A stretch of 64,000 bases of DNA from Acidobacteriota bacterium (lineage in GTDB: Bacteria > Acidobacteriota > Terriglobia > Acidiferrales > UBA7541). Location: NCBI GenBank assembly GCA_013289665.1, contig JABCZN010000019.1, positions 31,781 through 95,780 on the forward strand, written 5' to 3'. Positions 26,633-39,632 of the stretch are shown here, in pieces. Below the pieces are notes generated by a model. That model searched no databases. It saw only the letters and a list, made by a program, of their open reading frames with translations, and had not been told where the DNA came from. The position numbers and the translations under genes are program-made. Each line of letters starts with the position of its first letter. Position 1 is the stretch's first letter.

Positions 26633-28423
26633 GTGCTGGACTTTTTGGGGAATTTGAGGCGGACACATTATTGCGGGGCGCTGCGGGCGTCGGACGCGGG
26701 GCGCGACGCGACGGTGATGGGCTGGGTGGCGAAACGCCGCGACCTGGGGAACTTGCTGTTCCTCGATGTGCGCGACCGCTCGGGAATTGTGCAGGTGGTG
26801 TTCAACAAGGAGGCGCAACCGGAAGCGCACGCGAAGGCGGAACAGGCGCGCGGCGAATTCGTGGTGGCAGTGGAGGGAAAAATCACCACGCGGGGAAAGG
26901 CCAATCCCGAGCTGCCGACCGGCGAAGTTGAGATTGTGGCGGCCCGGCTGCACATTCTGAACAACGCGAAGACGCCTCCGTTTCCGATTGAAGAGGAAAT
27001 CAACGCGGCGGAAGAGACACGGCTGAGATTCCGCTATCTGGATTTGCGGCGCCCGAAGCCGCACCGCAACCTGGCGCTGCGACACAAGATAATTCTGGAA
27101 ATCCGCAAGACGATGGACGAGATGGGGTTCATCGAGGTGGAGACGCCGATGCTGACGCGCTCGACGCCCGAGGGCGCGCGCGATTACCTGGTGCCCAGCC
27201 GCGTGCATCACGGGCAGTTTTACGCCTTGCCGCAATCGCCGCAGATTTTCAAGCAGATCCTGATGATTGGCGGGCTGGACCGGTACTTTCAGATCGTAAA
27301 GTGTTTTCGCGACGAAGATTTGCGCGCCGACCGGCAGCCGGAGTTTACGCAATTGGATCTGGAGATGTCCTTTCCGCGGCAGGAAGATATTTTTGGCGTG
27401 ATTGAAAACGTGATGGTGCGGGCTTGCCAGGTGGCGGGCGTGGAAGTGAAGGCGCCGTTTCCACACATGCTTTATAAGGATGCGATCCGGAAGTATGGCA
27501 GCGACAAGCCGGACATGCGGTTTGGAATGGAATTGCATGAGGTGACATCGTGTTTTCCAGCAGAGGCGAAAGAGAAGCTGCAGATCGGCGGAAACGCGTT
27601 CGCGTTCACCGCGCCCGGTGCCGCGGCGTATTCGCGAAAGCAGTTGGATGAGCTGACGGAAAAGGCAAAATCGCACGGGGCGCGCGGGGCATATTTCGTG
27701 AAGCTGGCGCCGGAGGGAACGACGTCGACGGTCGGAAAACTGATCGGCGCGGAGAACGTGAAGAAGCTGGCGGAAGCCTGCGGCGCGAAAACGGGCGATC
27801 TGGTGGTTGCGGTTTCGGCGAAGGAAGAGATTAAGGGCACCGAAGCGGCGGCGCTGGTCGCAGGGCAGTTGCGGTTGCAGTTGGGCGAAGCGCTTGGCGT
27901 GATTGACAGGACGCAGTGGAAATTTTTGTGGCTGACGGGATTTCCGCTGTTTGAATGGAGCGAGTCGGACAAGACCTGGGTGAGCGCGCAGCACCCGTTC
28001 ACGGGAATTGTGGATGAGGACCTGGAGAAGCTGGAGACCGCGCCGTGGGAAGTCCGCTCGAAGGGCTACGATTTGGTTTTAAATGGAGTGGAGCTCGGCT
28101 CGGGCAGCATTCGAATTCACCGGCAGGACATTCAGGAGCGGCTGTTCAAGGCGCTCGGACTGAGCGAAGAGCAGTTGCGGCGACGGTTTGGATTCTTCCT
28201 GGATGCGCTGACGTATGGGACGCCTCCACACGGCGGGATCGCCCTGGGGCTGGACCGCGTGACGATGCTGCTTGCAGGCGAAAAGTCGATTCGCGAGGTG
28301 ATTGCGTTTGCGAAAACGACGGCGGCGGTCGATCTGATGGCGGAATCACCGAGCGATGTAGATCAGGCGCAGCTGGAGCAGCTTGGAATCGCGATCAAGG
28401 CTGCTCGGAAGGCGGCGGAATAG
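26633..28423 (+). CDS. aspS: Aspartyl-tRNA synthetase
   Basis: 596 residues, bacterial type. GTG at 26633 is supported by AGGAG nine bases upstream. Domains: N-terminal OB-fold anticodon-binding domain (GWVAKRRDLGNLLFLDVRDR), class II core with YALPQSPQIFKQ and motif 2 FRDEDLRADRQPEFTQ, the inserted bacterial GAD-like domain (about 290-410), and motif 3 GIALGLDRV near the end. Known: in organisms lacking asparaginyl-tRNA synthetase this enzyme also charges tRNA-Asn for the GatCAB pathway; the window cannot tell. Downstream mutL is 75 bases away on the same strand. Confidence 0.97.
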   Translation: MLDFLGNLRRTHYCGALRASDAGRDATVMGWVAKRRDLGNLLFLDVRDRSGIVQVVFNKEAQPEAHAKAEQARGEFVVAVEGKITTRGKANPELPTGEVEIVAARLHILNNAKTPPFPIEEEINAAEETRLRFRYLDLRRPKPHRNLALRHKIILEIRKTMDEMGFIEVETPMLTRSTPEGARDYLVPSRVHHGQFYALPQSPQIFKQILMIGGLDRYFQIVKCFRDEDLRADRQPEFTQLDLEMSFPRQEDIFGVIENVMVRACQVAGVEVKAPFPHMLYKDAIRKYGSDKPDMRFGMELHEVTSCFPAEAKEKLQIGGNAFAFTAPGAAAYSRKQLDELTEKAKSHGARGAYFVKLAPEGTTSTVGKLIGAENVKKLAEACGAKTGDLVVAVSAKEEIKGTEAAALVAGQLRLQLGEALGVIDRTQWKFLWLTGFPLFEWSESDKTWVSAQHPFTGIVDEDLEKLETAPWEVRSKGYDLVLNGVELGSGSIRIHRQDIQERLFKALGLSEEQLRRRFGFFLDALTYGTPPHGGIALGLDRVTMLLAGEKSIREVIAFAKTTAAVDLMAESPSDVDQAQLEQLGIAIKAARKAAE

Positions 28424-28498
28424 GAGACGGACGGGCTAGCACCGGGGCTCAAGTCCCGGCCTCCTGAGGAAAGGGAGTTGGAAAAAAGAGGCGTTTGA

Positions 28499-30496
28499 AT
28501 GTCCAGAATACGCATATTGACGGAGGCGGTGGCGAACCGGATTGCGGCCGGGGAGGTGGTGGAGCGGCCTGCTTCGGTCGTGAAGGAGTTGCTTGAGAAT
28601 GCGCTGGATGCCGGCGCGAATTCCGTTCGGATTGAAACGGAGATGGGCGGGAAGCGGATCGTCCGCGTCATTGACGACGGCCACGGGATGATGCATGACG
28701 ACGCGCTGCTGGCGTTTGAGCGGCATGCGACGAGTAAGCTGCGGTCGGCGGACGATTTGATCACGATTTCGACGCTGGGATTTCGCGGCGAAGCGCTGCC
28801 CTCGATTGCGTCGGTATCGCGGCTGCTGCTGGAAACGCGCGACGCGAGCGAGGCGGAAGGAACACGCGTGGAATTTGCGGGTGGGAAGCTGGTTGGCGTG
28901 AAGCCGGCAGGATTGCCGGCCGGAACGACGGTGAGCGTGGCGGATCTGTTTTATTGCGTGCCTGCGCGGCGAAAGTTCTTGAAGTCGGACACCACAGAAC
29001 TCGGGCACATCGCTTCGCTCGTGACGCACTACGCGCTCGCGAATCCGGCAAAACAGTTCACGCTCACGACACCAACGCAGGAGATTGTGAACTGCCCGCC
29101 GACGGAAAAGCTGGGGGACCGCGTTTATCAGTTGTTTGGGCGGCAGGCGCTCGACGAGCTGGTCGAAATCACCGGTGTTTCCGCGGCGTTTCGCGCAGCA
29201 ATCACGGAGCCAGAGATGGAAGCCGGGGAAGCGTCGGCGACGCTCACGGTCGCGGGGTTCACTTCGCGGCCGGACATTCAGCGGCCGAACCGCAATGGAA
29301 TTTACGTATTCGTAAACCGGCGGCTGGTGCGCGACCGGTTGATCCTGCACGCGATTCATGAAGCCTACCGGAATATTCTGCCGCCGTCGGTATTCCCCGC
29401 GACCCTGCTGTTTCTCGAGATGCCCTACGACGAAGTGGACGTGAACGTGCATCCCGCGAAGATCGAGGTGAGGTTCAGGCGGTCGCAGTTTGTGCACGAT
29501 TTTACACGCGATGCGATCCGGCAAGCGTTGATGGGCGCGAGGCCGATTGCGAGTTTTGCCACAGCGGCGGGGGCGGCGATCGCCCCAAATCCCGCAGCGC
29601 CTCGGGCCTCGCTCGCCGCCGGATTGGCGGAGGCGAATCCGGATTCGAGCCTGCCGCGGGCGGCTGTTCCGATGATCGAAGAGCTGGGCGTCGGATCGGG
29701 CGTAGGCTCGGATGATTCGGCGGGAAATGGATTTGACCTGGCCACGGCGCCGGCGCAGCCGGTGCCAGAGAGATTTCCGTTCGAGCCAGAAAGTTCCCTC
29801 GCCGGCGGTTATTCGCCGCGAGCGATGCCGGCTGGGCAGGGCCGCGAGCCCAACTGGACGGAGAATTTTTCGCGAGCGAGCGCGGATGCTCCGGCGACGC
29901 TGCCGCGAGCTGAACAGATCGCGGATTTGAAACCGCTGGGCCAAGTGAGCGCTAGTTTTATTGTGGCAGTGAACGGCGAAGGGCTGTGGATTGTGGACCA
30001 GCACGTGGCGCACGAGAGAGTGCTGTTCGAGCAGCACCTGGAGGCGCGGCGCGCGGGACGAGTGGAAACGCAGCGCATGCTGATGCCGCTGGTATTCGAG
30101 CTTTCGCCGCGGCAGATCGTGACCCTCGAAAAAATTGCAGAAGAGCTGGCCGCAAATGGATTTGAAGTGGAGCCGATGGGGCCGAAGAGCGTGGCCATCC
30201 AGGCCGTGCCCGCGGGCGTGGCCGCGAGTGATGCCGAGCATTTGCTGACGGAGATTATTGACGGAATCGAACGAGAAAATGCGGCGATTTCGATCGACAC
30301 AGTGCAGGCGAAGATTGCGGCCTCAACGGCATGCCACGCGGCGATCAAGGTGAATATGCCACTGGACCAAACAAAGATGGAATGGCTGCTGGGGGCGCTG
30401 GCAAAGACGGATTGCCCGATGAGCTGCCCGCACGGGAGACCGGTGGTGTTGCGCTATTCGGTGCGGGAGATCGAGCGCGCATTTCACAGGATTTAG
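28499..30496 (+). CDS. mutL: DNA mismatch repair protein MutL, endonuclease-type
   Basis: 665 residues. Couples mismatch recognition by MutS to strand removal. The GHKL ATPase half shows VANRIAAGEVVERPASVVKE, IDDGHGM and STLGFRGEALPSI. An Ala/Pro-rich linker (about 345-470) follows. The C-terminal half has the endonuclease signature (DQHVAHERVLFE, matching DQHA(X)2E(X)4E with Ala replaced by Val), ACHAAIK and CPHGRP, all associated with nicking MutL proteins. Inferred: latent strand-nicking activity as in bacteria without MutH. No mutS lies in the window. Confidence 0.97.
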   Translation: MSRIRILTEAVANRIAAGEVVERPASVVKELLENALDAGANSVRIETEMGGKRIVRVIDDGHGMMHDDALLAFERHATSKLRSADDLITISTLGFRGEALPSIASVSRLLLETRDASEAEGTRVEFAGGKLVGVKPAGLPAGTTVSVADLFYCVPARRKFLKSDTTELGHIASLVTHYALANPAKQFTLTTPTQEIVNCPPTEKLGDRVYQLFGRQALDELVEITGVSAAFRAAITEPEMEAGEASATLTVAGFTSRPDIQRPNRNGIYVFVNRRLVRDRLILHAIHEAYRNILPPSVFPATLLFLEMPYDEVDVNVHPAKIEVRFRRSQFVHDFTRDAIRQALMGARPIASFATAAGAAIAPNPAAPRASLAAGLAEANPDSSLPRAAVPMIEELGVGSGVGSDDSAGNGFDLATAPAQPVPERFPFEPESSLAGGYSPRAMPAGQGREPNWTENFSRASADAPATLPRAEQIADLKPLGQVSASFIVAVNGEGLWIVDQHVAHERVLFEQHLEARRAGRVETQRMLMPLVFELSPRQIVTLEKIAEELAANGFEVEPMGPKSVAIQAVPAGVAASDAEHLLTEIIDGIERENAAISIDTVQAKIAASTACHAAIKVNMPLDQTKMEWLLGALAKTDCPMSCPHGRPVVLRYSVREIERAFHRI

Positions 30497-30627
30497 GCGC
30501 GGCGCGCGTCGCGAATAGTCCGGAGTAATCAGCTTCCGGTAATCGGTAATCAGTCAGAGCGGATAACAGCGACCAGATAGCGGCGATCGGGAAAGAAGAA
30601 GCTACAACACTAGTTGTGGGAGGGAAT

Positions 30628-31392
30628 GTGAGCGAGGGGCAGAAGACGGCGGTGATTTTTGGGCTGGCGAACAAGCGGAGCATTGCCTGGGCGATCGCGC
30701 AGAAGCTGAATGAGTCCGGCTGGCGGCTGGCGATTACCTATCAGAACGAGCGGCTGGAGCAGGAAGCGAAGGATCTGATCACGGATTTGCCGGGCGCGGA
30801 CGGATTTATGTGCGATCTGACCTCCGACGCGGAGATCGCGAAACTGTTTGAGCAGTTGAAGGAACGGTATGGCGTGCTGGACGGGCTGGTGCACAGCGTG
30901 GCGTTTGCGCCGGCGGAGGAGTTGAAGGGGGAGTTCGTCAACACGACCCGCGAGGGATTCCGGATTGCGCATGACGTGAGCGTGTATTCACTGATCGCCG
31001 TGGCCCGGGCGGCGGCGCCGCTCATGACCAACGGCGGCGGGATCGTGACGATGACGTATTACGGCGCGGAAAAAGTAGTGCCGAAGTACAACGTGATGGG
31101 TGTGGCGAAGGCGGCGCTTGAGGCTACGGTGCGCTACCTCGCAAATGATCTTGGGCCGAAAGGAATTCGCGTGAATGCGATTTCCGCGGGGCCGATCAAG
31201 ACGCTGGCGGCACGAGGAATCTCGCAACTGGGAGAAATGTTGAAGTCACATGCAGAGCGGGCTCCGCTGAAGCGAAACGTGGATCCAGCGGAAGTGGGAG
31301 GCACGGCGGCATTTTTGCTGTCGCCCGCTGGTTCGGGAATTACGGGAGAGACGCTGTACGTCGATTGCGGATATAACATTATGGGATTTTAG
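30628..31392 (+). CDS. fabI: Enoyl-[acyl-carrier-protein] reductase (NADH) FabI
   Basis: 254 residues. Catalyses the last reduction in each round of fatty-acid elongation. GTG at 30628 is chosen because GGGAGG lies five bases upstream; another GTG 12 bases earlier is in frame. Seen: short-chain dehydrogenase fold of FabI type, cofactor site FGLANKRSIAWAIAQ, catalytic YNVMGVAK (Tyr-X6-Lys), and PIKTLAARGI in the substrate-binding loop. Target of triclosan-type inhibitors in the family. Confidence 0.95.
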   Translation: MSEGQKTAVIFGLANKRSIAWAIAQKLNESGWRLAITYQNERLEQEAKDLITDLPGADGFMCDLTSDAEIAKLFEQLKERYGVLDGLVHSVAFAPAEELKGEFVNTTREGFRIAHDVSVYSLIAVARAAAPLMTNGGGIVTMTYYGAEKVVPKYNVMGVAKAALEATVRYLANDLGPKGIRVNAISAGPIKTLAARGISQLGEMLKSHAERAPLKRNVDPAEVGGTAAFLLSPAGSGITGETLYVDCGYNIMGF

Positions 31393-31518
31393 TTGGGACT
31401 GGATTCGGCGAATCAACAAGCAAGATAGCAGTGATCAGAAAACAGCGGCCGGGAAGCAAGAGGAAACAAATCCCGCGCACGATGCGTCAAGACTGAAGCG
31501 GCAAACACTTGCCTTGGA

Positions 31519-32223
31519 ATGCCATTGCGACTGACGATTGCAATTGATGGGCCAGCAGGGTCGGGGAAGAGCACCGTTGCGCGGCGCGTAGCGGCGATGC
31601 TCGGGTATGTTTATCTGGACAGCGGAGCGATGTACCGTGCCGTGGCGCTGAAGGCGCTCGAACGAAAAGTTCCTCTCGAGAACGAAGACCAGCTGGAGAT
31701 TCTGGCGCGCGAAACACATATCGAACTCAAGCCGCCGGCTCCGGAGCAGGAAGCAGCCGGGATGACGAACCGCGTGTTTCTGGACGGCCGCGAAGTGACC
31801 CGGGAGATTCGCACGGACGAAGTGGCGCAGGCGGCTTCGCGACTGGCAACGATTGGCAGCGTGCGCCATGTGCTGGTCGCCGAGCAGCAGAAGGCTGGCG
31901 CGGGCGGCGGCATTGTGATGGAGGGCCGCGACATCGGCACGGTGGTTTTCCCAAACGCGGAACTCAAAATCTTTCTGGAGGCGTCAGCGGTCACGCGGGC
32001 GCAGCGGCGCTGGATGGAGCACCAGGAAAAAGGCGAGAAGGTAACGGTCGCGAAGGTGATGGAGGAAGTGCGCGAACGGGATAAACGGGACCGCGAGCGG
32101 AAAGTTTCGCCCCTCGTTCGCGCGAAAGACGCCGTGCTGGTGGACAACACGGCAATGGGAATTGAAGAGACTGCGCGGCTGATCGTGCTGCTGGCGCGCG
32201 AGCGAGAGAAAACTTCTGCCTGA
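31519..32223 (+). CDS. cmk: Cytidylate kinase
   Basis: 234 residues. Phosphorylates CMP and dCMP. ATG at 31519; Walker A IDGPAGSGKST at the N-terminus, then YLDSGAMYRAVAL and EGRDIGTVVFPNAELKIFL typical of the family, with the lid region RRWMEHQEKGEK and RDKRDRERKVSPL. Length is normal. It converges with the EAL-HDOD gene. Confidence 0.96.
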   Translation: MPLRLTIAIDGPAGSGKSTVARRVAAMLGYVYLDSGAMYRAVALKALERKVPLENEDQLEILARETHIELKPPAPEQEAAGMTNRVFLDGREVTREIRTDEVAQAASRLATIGSVRHVLVAEQQKAGAGGGIVMEGRDIGTVVFPNAELKIFLEASAVTRAQRRWMEHQEKGEKVTVAKVMEEVRERDKRDRERKVSPLVRAKDAVLVDNTAMGIEETARLIVLLAREREKTSA

Positions 32224-32233
32224 AATCTCCGGG

Positions 32234-32275
32234 GGCCGGCGCGTTCCGGCCGGGCGCCGAAGATGGACCCGGCGC
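32234..32275. terminator. Pair of GC hairpins between convergent cmk and EAL-HDOD genes
   Basis: GGCCGG at 32234-32239 pairs with CCGGCC at 32246-32251, and GCGCCG at 32254-32259 with CGGCGC at 32270-32275. Neither has a T run. The location between two convergent stop codons suggests a transcription end, possibly Rho-dependent; weak evidence. Confidence 0.3.
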
Positions 32276-32315
32276 TCCGATCCTATCCCGGTTTATCCTT
32301 CCCGATTTGGACCTG

Positions 32316-33521
32316 TTACACGCTGACGGCGGAGGCTTTTTGCAGGGCGGACTGGTAGGAGTCGGGCACGTTGTCTTCGGGGCAGCCGAGGCGTTCGGTG
32401 AAGGTGGCGAGCCGGGGCCACTGGGCGCGCTCGAGAGCGAGCAGGACTTCGTAGAGGTCGCGATATCGGTTCTGGCCGCCGCAGAGCGCGGACTTCACTT
32501 CGGGGTCGATGGGCAAAGAGCCCAGAACATCCTTGATCGGCCTGTCGAGCAGCGCGTCAGAGACAGACAGCAGCCCCATGATAAACATCGTGGAGCTTTT
32601 ATCGCCGAAGCCGGCGGGCGCGGAAAATTCCTCGCAGAAATACGCGCGGGTGAGCGCGGTGTGGATCAATTCCGACGGCTTGCCGGAGCTCATGGCGATG
32701 ACCCCAAAAATGGAAACCCAGCGTCGGAATTCGGTTTCGCCGAGGAGCGTGATGGCGTGGCGGATGCTGTGCACTTCGGCGCGCAGTCCGAGCGCGGGCG
32801 AGTTGAGATAGCGAAGCAAGCGATAGAGCAAGGAAGGCTCCTGCTTCAGCAGCGATTCGATGGCGTTGTAATCCGGTTCCAGGGCGGCCACGGCGCTGAT
32901 AAGCTGCAGCAGAATGAGCTTGTTGCCGGGGATGTCGCGGGTTTCGAGCATGGAGGGCTTGCAGAAGAAATAGCCCTGGAAGTAGCAGTAACCGAGATTG
33001 CGCGCTTCGTCCAGATCGTTCTGTGTTTCCACTTTTTCGGCCAGGAGAGAGAGGCCGTTGCCAAGATATTCCCCCGCGACGCGTTTTCGTCCATCACCAT
33101 CGAGAAGCGTGAAATCCACCTTCAGGTAGTGGGCGAGATCGACTAATGGCTGAAGCGCGGGATCGCCCAGAAAATCGTCGAGGGCCAGGGAATAGCCATC
33201 CTGGCGGAGTTCGCGGCAGATTCCGACGATTTCATCGGTGGCCTTCACGCTTTCAAGAATTTCAACAACGATGCGGTCGGCGGGAAGCAGCCGCGGCGCG
33301 CCGAGGCGCAGAGCGAGTTCATCCACATTGATGAAGGCACGGGCGGAGCCGGTGAGGGTTTCGAGGTCGACGGGCGTCAACGAATCGGCGATCACGCTGG
33401 CCGAAGCGTGATTGCGGGGCTGGAAAAAATTCTGCGGGCCGCCGCGGAAAAGCAGCTCGTAGGCATACACCCGCAGCTGCTTGTCAAAAATGGGCTGACG
33501 GGCAATGAATTTTTCATGCAT
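32316..33521 (-). CDS. EAL-HDOD signalling protein (YuxH-like) with degenerate EAL domain
   Basis: 401 residues. ATG at 33521 gives the family start (MHEKFIARQPIFDKQLRVYA). The N-terminal EAL-like domain has YELLFRG where active enzymes have EALLR, then INVDELAL, VEILES, ALDDFLGD and LAEKVET where EGVET is expected, so c-di-GMP hydrolysis is doubtful. The C-terminal HDOD domain runs from about 195 (NKLILLQLISAVA, LLRYLNSPALGLRAEVHSIR, RWVSIFGVIAMSSG). Known: EAL-HDOD proteins are mostly regulatory, some binding c-di-GMP without cleaving it. It follows rho on the same strand with a 104-bp spacer containing nested palindromes. Confidence 0.9.
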   Translation of the reverse strand: MHEKFIARQPIFDKQLRVYAYELLFRGGPQNFFQPRNHASASVIADSLTPVDLETLTGSARAFINVDELALRLGAPRLLPADRIVVEILESVKATDEIVGICRELRQDGYSLALDDFLGDPALQPLVDLAHYLKVDFTLLDGDGRKRVAGEYLGNGLSLLAEKVETQNDLDEARNLGYCYFQGYFFCKPSMLETRDIPGNKLILLQLISAVAALEPDYNAIESLLKQEPSLLYRLLRYLNSPALGLRAEVHSIRHAITLLGETEFRRWVSIFGVIAMSSGKPSELIHTALTRAYFCEEFSAPAGFGDKSSTMFIMGLLSVSDALLDRPIKDVLGSLPIDPEVKSALCGGQNRYRDLYEVLLALERAQWPRLATFTERLGCPEDNVPDSYQSALQKASAVSV

Positions 33522-33526
33522 GCAGG

Positions 33527-33571
33527 CACCGTGGCTCGCCGCGGCGAGCCGTTTCTCTCGGAACCACGGTG
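33527..33571. repeat. Nested inverted repeats between rho and the EAL-HDOD gene
   Basis: A perfect 18-bp palindrome (GGCTCGCCGCGGCGAGCC, 33533-33550) lies within a second inverted repeat (CACCGTGG at 33527-33534 and CCACGGTG at 33564-33571). It begins six bases upstream of the EAL-HDOD start codon. It could be an operator, a leader hairpin that affects translation, or the end of the rho transcript; no T run follows. Confidence 0.6.
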
Positions 33572-33625
33572 ACGATGGCCGGGACAAGGCCAACGGGTGG
33601 GGTGCCGTGGGGCGACTGACGATCT

Positions 33626-34921
<1,296 letters not shown>

Positions 34922-35117
34922 ATATCCTAACTTTAAGTTTTGGTTGATTGTTCCTTGACCGAACTACTACACGGAACTGGACTGCGTGGTGGTGTACCTT
35001 CCGGCGAAAAAGACCTTTCCGCCAGGGCGGGCAACCAAACTATCTGCAACCAGAAGCGGCTCGATGCGGGCGAATACTCGCAGGCTGCAGGTGCAGACTG
35101 CTCCCGGATTGAGCTGC

Positions 35118-37526
<2,409 letters not shown>

Positions 37527-37562
37527 GCAGGCCCCTGAACATCCTCAGAGCCCAAGAGGCTG

Positions 37563-38816
37563 CTAGCCAGCCTTCTCGAGCAAACTCCAATTGATTTCAT
37601 GGCCGCGGACCATTTCGGCGGTGACCACAAAATCGCGCACTCTCTTCTGCATCGGCAGGTGGTACATCAATTCCAGCATGAGGTCTTCGAGGATCATACG
37701 CAAGCCGCGCGCGCCGACCTTGCGCTGAAGAGCCAACTCCGCGACGGTCTCAAGAGCGTCGTCGGTGAACCGCAGGCGCACGTTTTCGAACTCAAACAGG
37801 CGCTGGTACTGCTTCATCAGGGCATTCTTCGGCTCGGTCAAAATCTTCATCAGCGCGCCCTTGTCGAGGTCGCTCATGACTCCCGCGACAGGCAAGCGGC
37901 CTACAAATTCGGGGATAAGACCGTACCGGATCAGATCGCCGGGCTGGACCTGCTCCAGCAATTCCGTGTTGCGGCGCTGTGCAGAGGTCGCTCCAGACTC
38001 GGTATGGAAGCCAAGGGAACGGCGACCGACACGCTTTTCGATCAACTTTTCCAGACCCACGAACGCGCCGCCGCAGATAAACAAGATGTTCGTCGTGTCG
38101 ACCGGGGTAAATTCCTGGTGGGGATGCTTGCGGCCCCCCTGGGGAGGAACATTGGCAACGGTGCCTTCGAGAATCTTGAGCAGCGCCTGCTGAACGCCCT
38201 CGCCGCTGACATCACGGGTGATGGAAGGGTTTTCGTCCTTCTTGGCGATCTTGTCGATCTCATCAATATAGATTATGCCTTGCTGCGCCTTCTGCACGTC
38301 GCCGTCGGCGGCCTGCAGGAGCTTCAGGATAATGTTTTCCACGTCCTCGCCGACGTAGCCGGCCTCAGTAAGCGTGGTGGCGTCAACGATGGCGAATGGC
38401 ACATCGAGCATGCGCGAAAGAGTCTGCGCCAGCAGGGTCTTGCCCGTGCCCGTCGGCCCAATCAGAAGAATGTTGGACTTGCTGAGCTCCACCTCGCCGG
38501 GCTGCTTGTTCAGAAAAATGCGCTTGTAGTGATTATAAACAGCGACGGCCAATTTCTTCTTCGTGCGGTCCTGGCCGATGACGTAGCTGTCCAGGAACTG
38601 CTTGATCTCCGGCGGGCGAGGCAGGCGGCGCGTCGGCGCAGCAGCAGCTTGCTCGCGCTTTTCATCTTCGAGAATCGTCTGGCAAACGCCCACACACTCG
38701 TTGCATATGTACGCCCGGGGATAGTCGGAAGGCGAACTGATCAGCTTCTCCACCTGCTCCTGGGTCTTGTGGCAGAAGGAGCAACGGAGTGGTTCGTCTG
38801 GCGTATATTTTTTCAC
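37563..38816 (-). CDS. clpX: ATP-dependent Clp protease ATP-binding subunit ClpX
   Basis: 417 residues from GTG at 38816, which gives the family length and places the zinc domain near the start (about residues 10-45: CSFCHK and CNECVGVC, four cysteines). The frame continues upstream to 38966 but that part is unlike ClpX and overlaps the probable promoter. AAA+ features: Walker A GPTGTGKTLL, Walker B IIYIDEIDK, and VIGQDRTKKKLAVAVYNHYK. Known: unfolds substrates and feeds them to ClpP, encoded just upstream. GAGG lies 11 bases before the chosen start. Confidence 0.96.
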   Translation of the reverse strand: MKKYTPDEPLRCSFCHKTQEQVEKLISSPSDYPRAYICNECVGVCQTILEDEKREQAAAAPTRRLPRPPEIKQFLDSYVIGQDRTKKKLAVAVYNHYKRIFLNKQPGEVELSKSNILLIGPTGTGKTLLAQTLSRMLDVPFAIVDATTLTEAGYVGEDVENIILKLLQAADGDVQKAQQGIIYIDEIDKIAKKDENPSITRDVSGEGVQQALLKILEGTVANVPPQGGRKHPHQEFTPVDTTNILFICGGAFVGLEKLIEKRVGRRSLGFHTESGATSAQRRNTELLEQVQPGDLIRYGLIPEFVGRLPVAGVMSDLDKGALMKILTEPKNALMKQYQRLFEFENVRLRFTDDALETVAELALQRKVGARGLRMILEDLMLELMYHLPMQKRVRDFVVTAEMVRGHEINWSLLEKAG

Positions 38817-38865
38817 GTGTGTGAGGGCCTCTCCTCCGGTACAGGCTCCGGAGATGCTGAATACC

Positions 38866-38895
38866 ATTCTAGGCCGATTTTTCCCCTGGGTGAAA
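38866..38895 (-). promoter_or_regulatory. Candidate internal promoter for clpX-lon
   Basis: On the minus strand TTTCAC (38895-38890) and TAGAAT (38871-38866) are separated by 18 bases, in the clpP-clpX spacer. It would start transcription about 40 bases before the chosen clpX GTG. Moderate match only. Confidence 0.3.
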
Positions 38896-38977
38896 GAGAA
38901 ACTGTGAGCCCTGCCATCAAACAGAAACGCTTGTGGATTCCCTGCCGCACCCGGCCCGGCCGGCAAGCGGTGAATTT

Positions 38978-39598
38978 CTACCGGTGCTTGTAGATGATCT
39001 CATCGATCATCCCGTATTCCTTGGCTTGCTCCGGATTCATGATGTAATCGCGCTCCACATCCTTTTCGATGCGCTCCACGGGCTGGCCGGAGTGCTTGGA
39101 AAGGATGCTGTTGATGGTCGTGCGCATACGCAGGATTTCCTTGGCATGCAGGTCAATGTCGGTGGCCTGGCCGCCCAGCCCGCTCATCCACGGCTGGTGG
39201 ATCAGAATGCGCGCATTCGGCAGGGCAAAGCGCTTCTTCGGTGAGCCGCCGGCAAGCAGCACAGCGGCGATCGAAGCGGCCTGGCCCACGCAGGTGGTAA
39301 CCACGTCCGGCTTGACGAACTGCATGGTGTCATAAATCGCAAAGCCAGCGGTAATGGAGCCGCCCGGGGAGTTGATGTAGAGCTGGATATCTTTTTCCGG
39401 GTCCTCGGCCTGCAGGAAGAGCATCTGCGCGGTGGCCAGGTTGGCAACGTGGTCATCAATCGGTGTGCCAATAAAGATGATGTGCTCTTTCAGGAGGCGC
39501 GAGTAGATATCGTAAGCGCGCTCGCCCCGGCTGGTCTGTTCAACCACCATGGGAACCAGAGTGGTCGCGTAATAAGCAGGTTGGTCGTAGTTTTTCAT
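38978..39598 (-). CDS. clpP: ATP-dependent Clp protease proteolytic subunit ClpP
   Basis: 206 residues from ATG at 39598. The frame continues upstream to 39703 across the end of tig, but the shorter start matches the family (LVPMVVEQTSRGERAYDIYS). Catalytic serine in GQAASIAAVLL, histidine in ARILIHQP, aspartate in the RDYIMNPEQAKEYGMID region. Oligomerises into a barrel that partners with ClpX. The order tig-clpP-clpX-lon is a widely conserved proteostasis cluster. Confidence 0.97.
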   Translation of the reverse strand: MKNYDQPAYYATTLVPMVVEQTSRGERAYDIYSRLLKEHIIFIGTPIDDHVANLATAQMLFLQAEDPEKDIQLYINSPGGSITAGFAIYDTMQFVKPDVVTTCVGQAASIAAVLLAGGSPKKRFALPNARILIHQPWMSGLGGQATDIDLHAKEILRMRTTINSILSKHSGQPVERIEKDVERDYIMNPEQAKEYGMIDEIIYKHR

Positions 39599-39632
39599 GT
39601 GAGAGATTTGGCTCGCAGGAGCGGGGTCAGGA

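Noticed and set aside
28436..30241. 601-codon minus-strand frame across mutL
   Set aside because: His/Arg-rich antisense translation of a well-supported mutL.
37599..38993. 464-codon plus-strand frame across clpX
   Set aside because: Antisense shadow of ClpX; no recognisable features.
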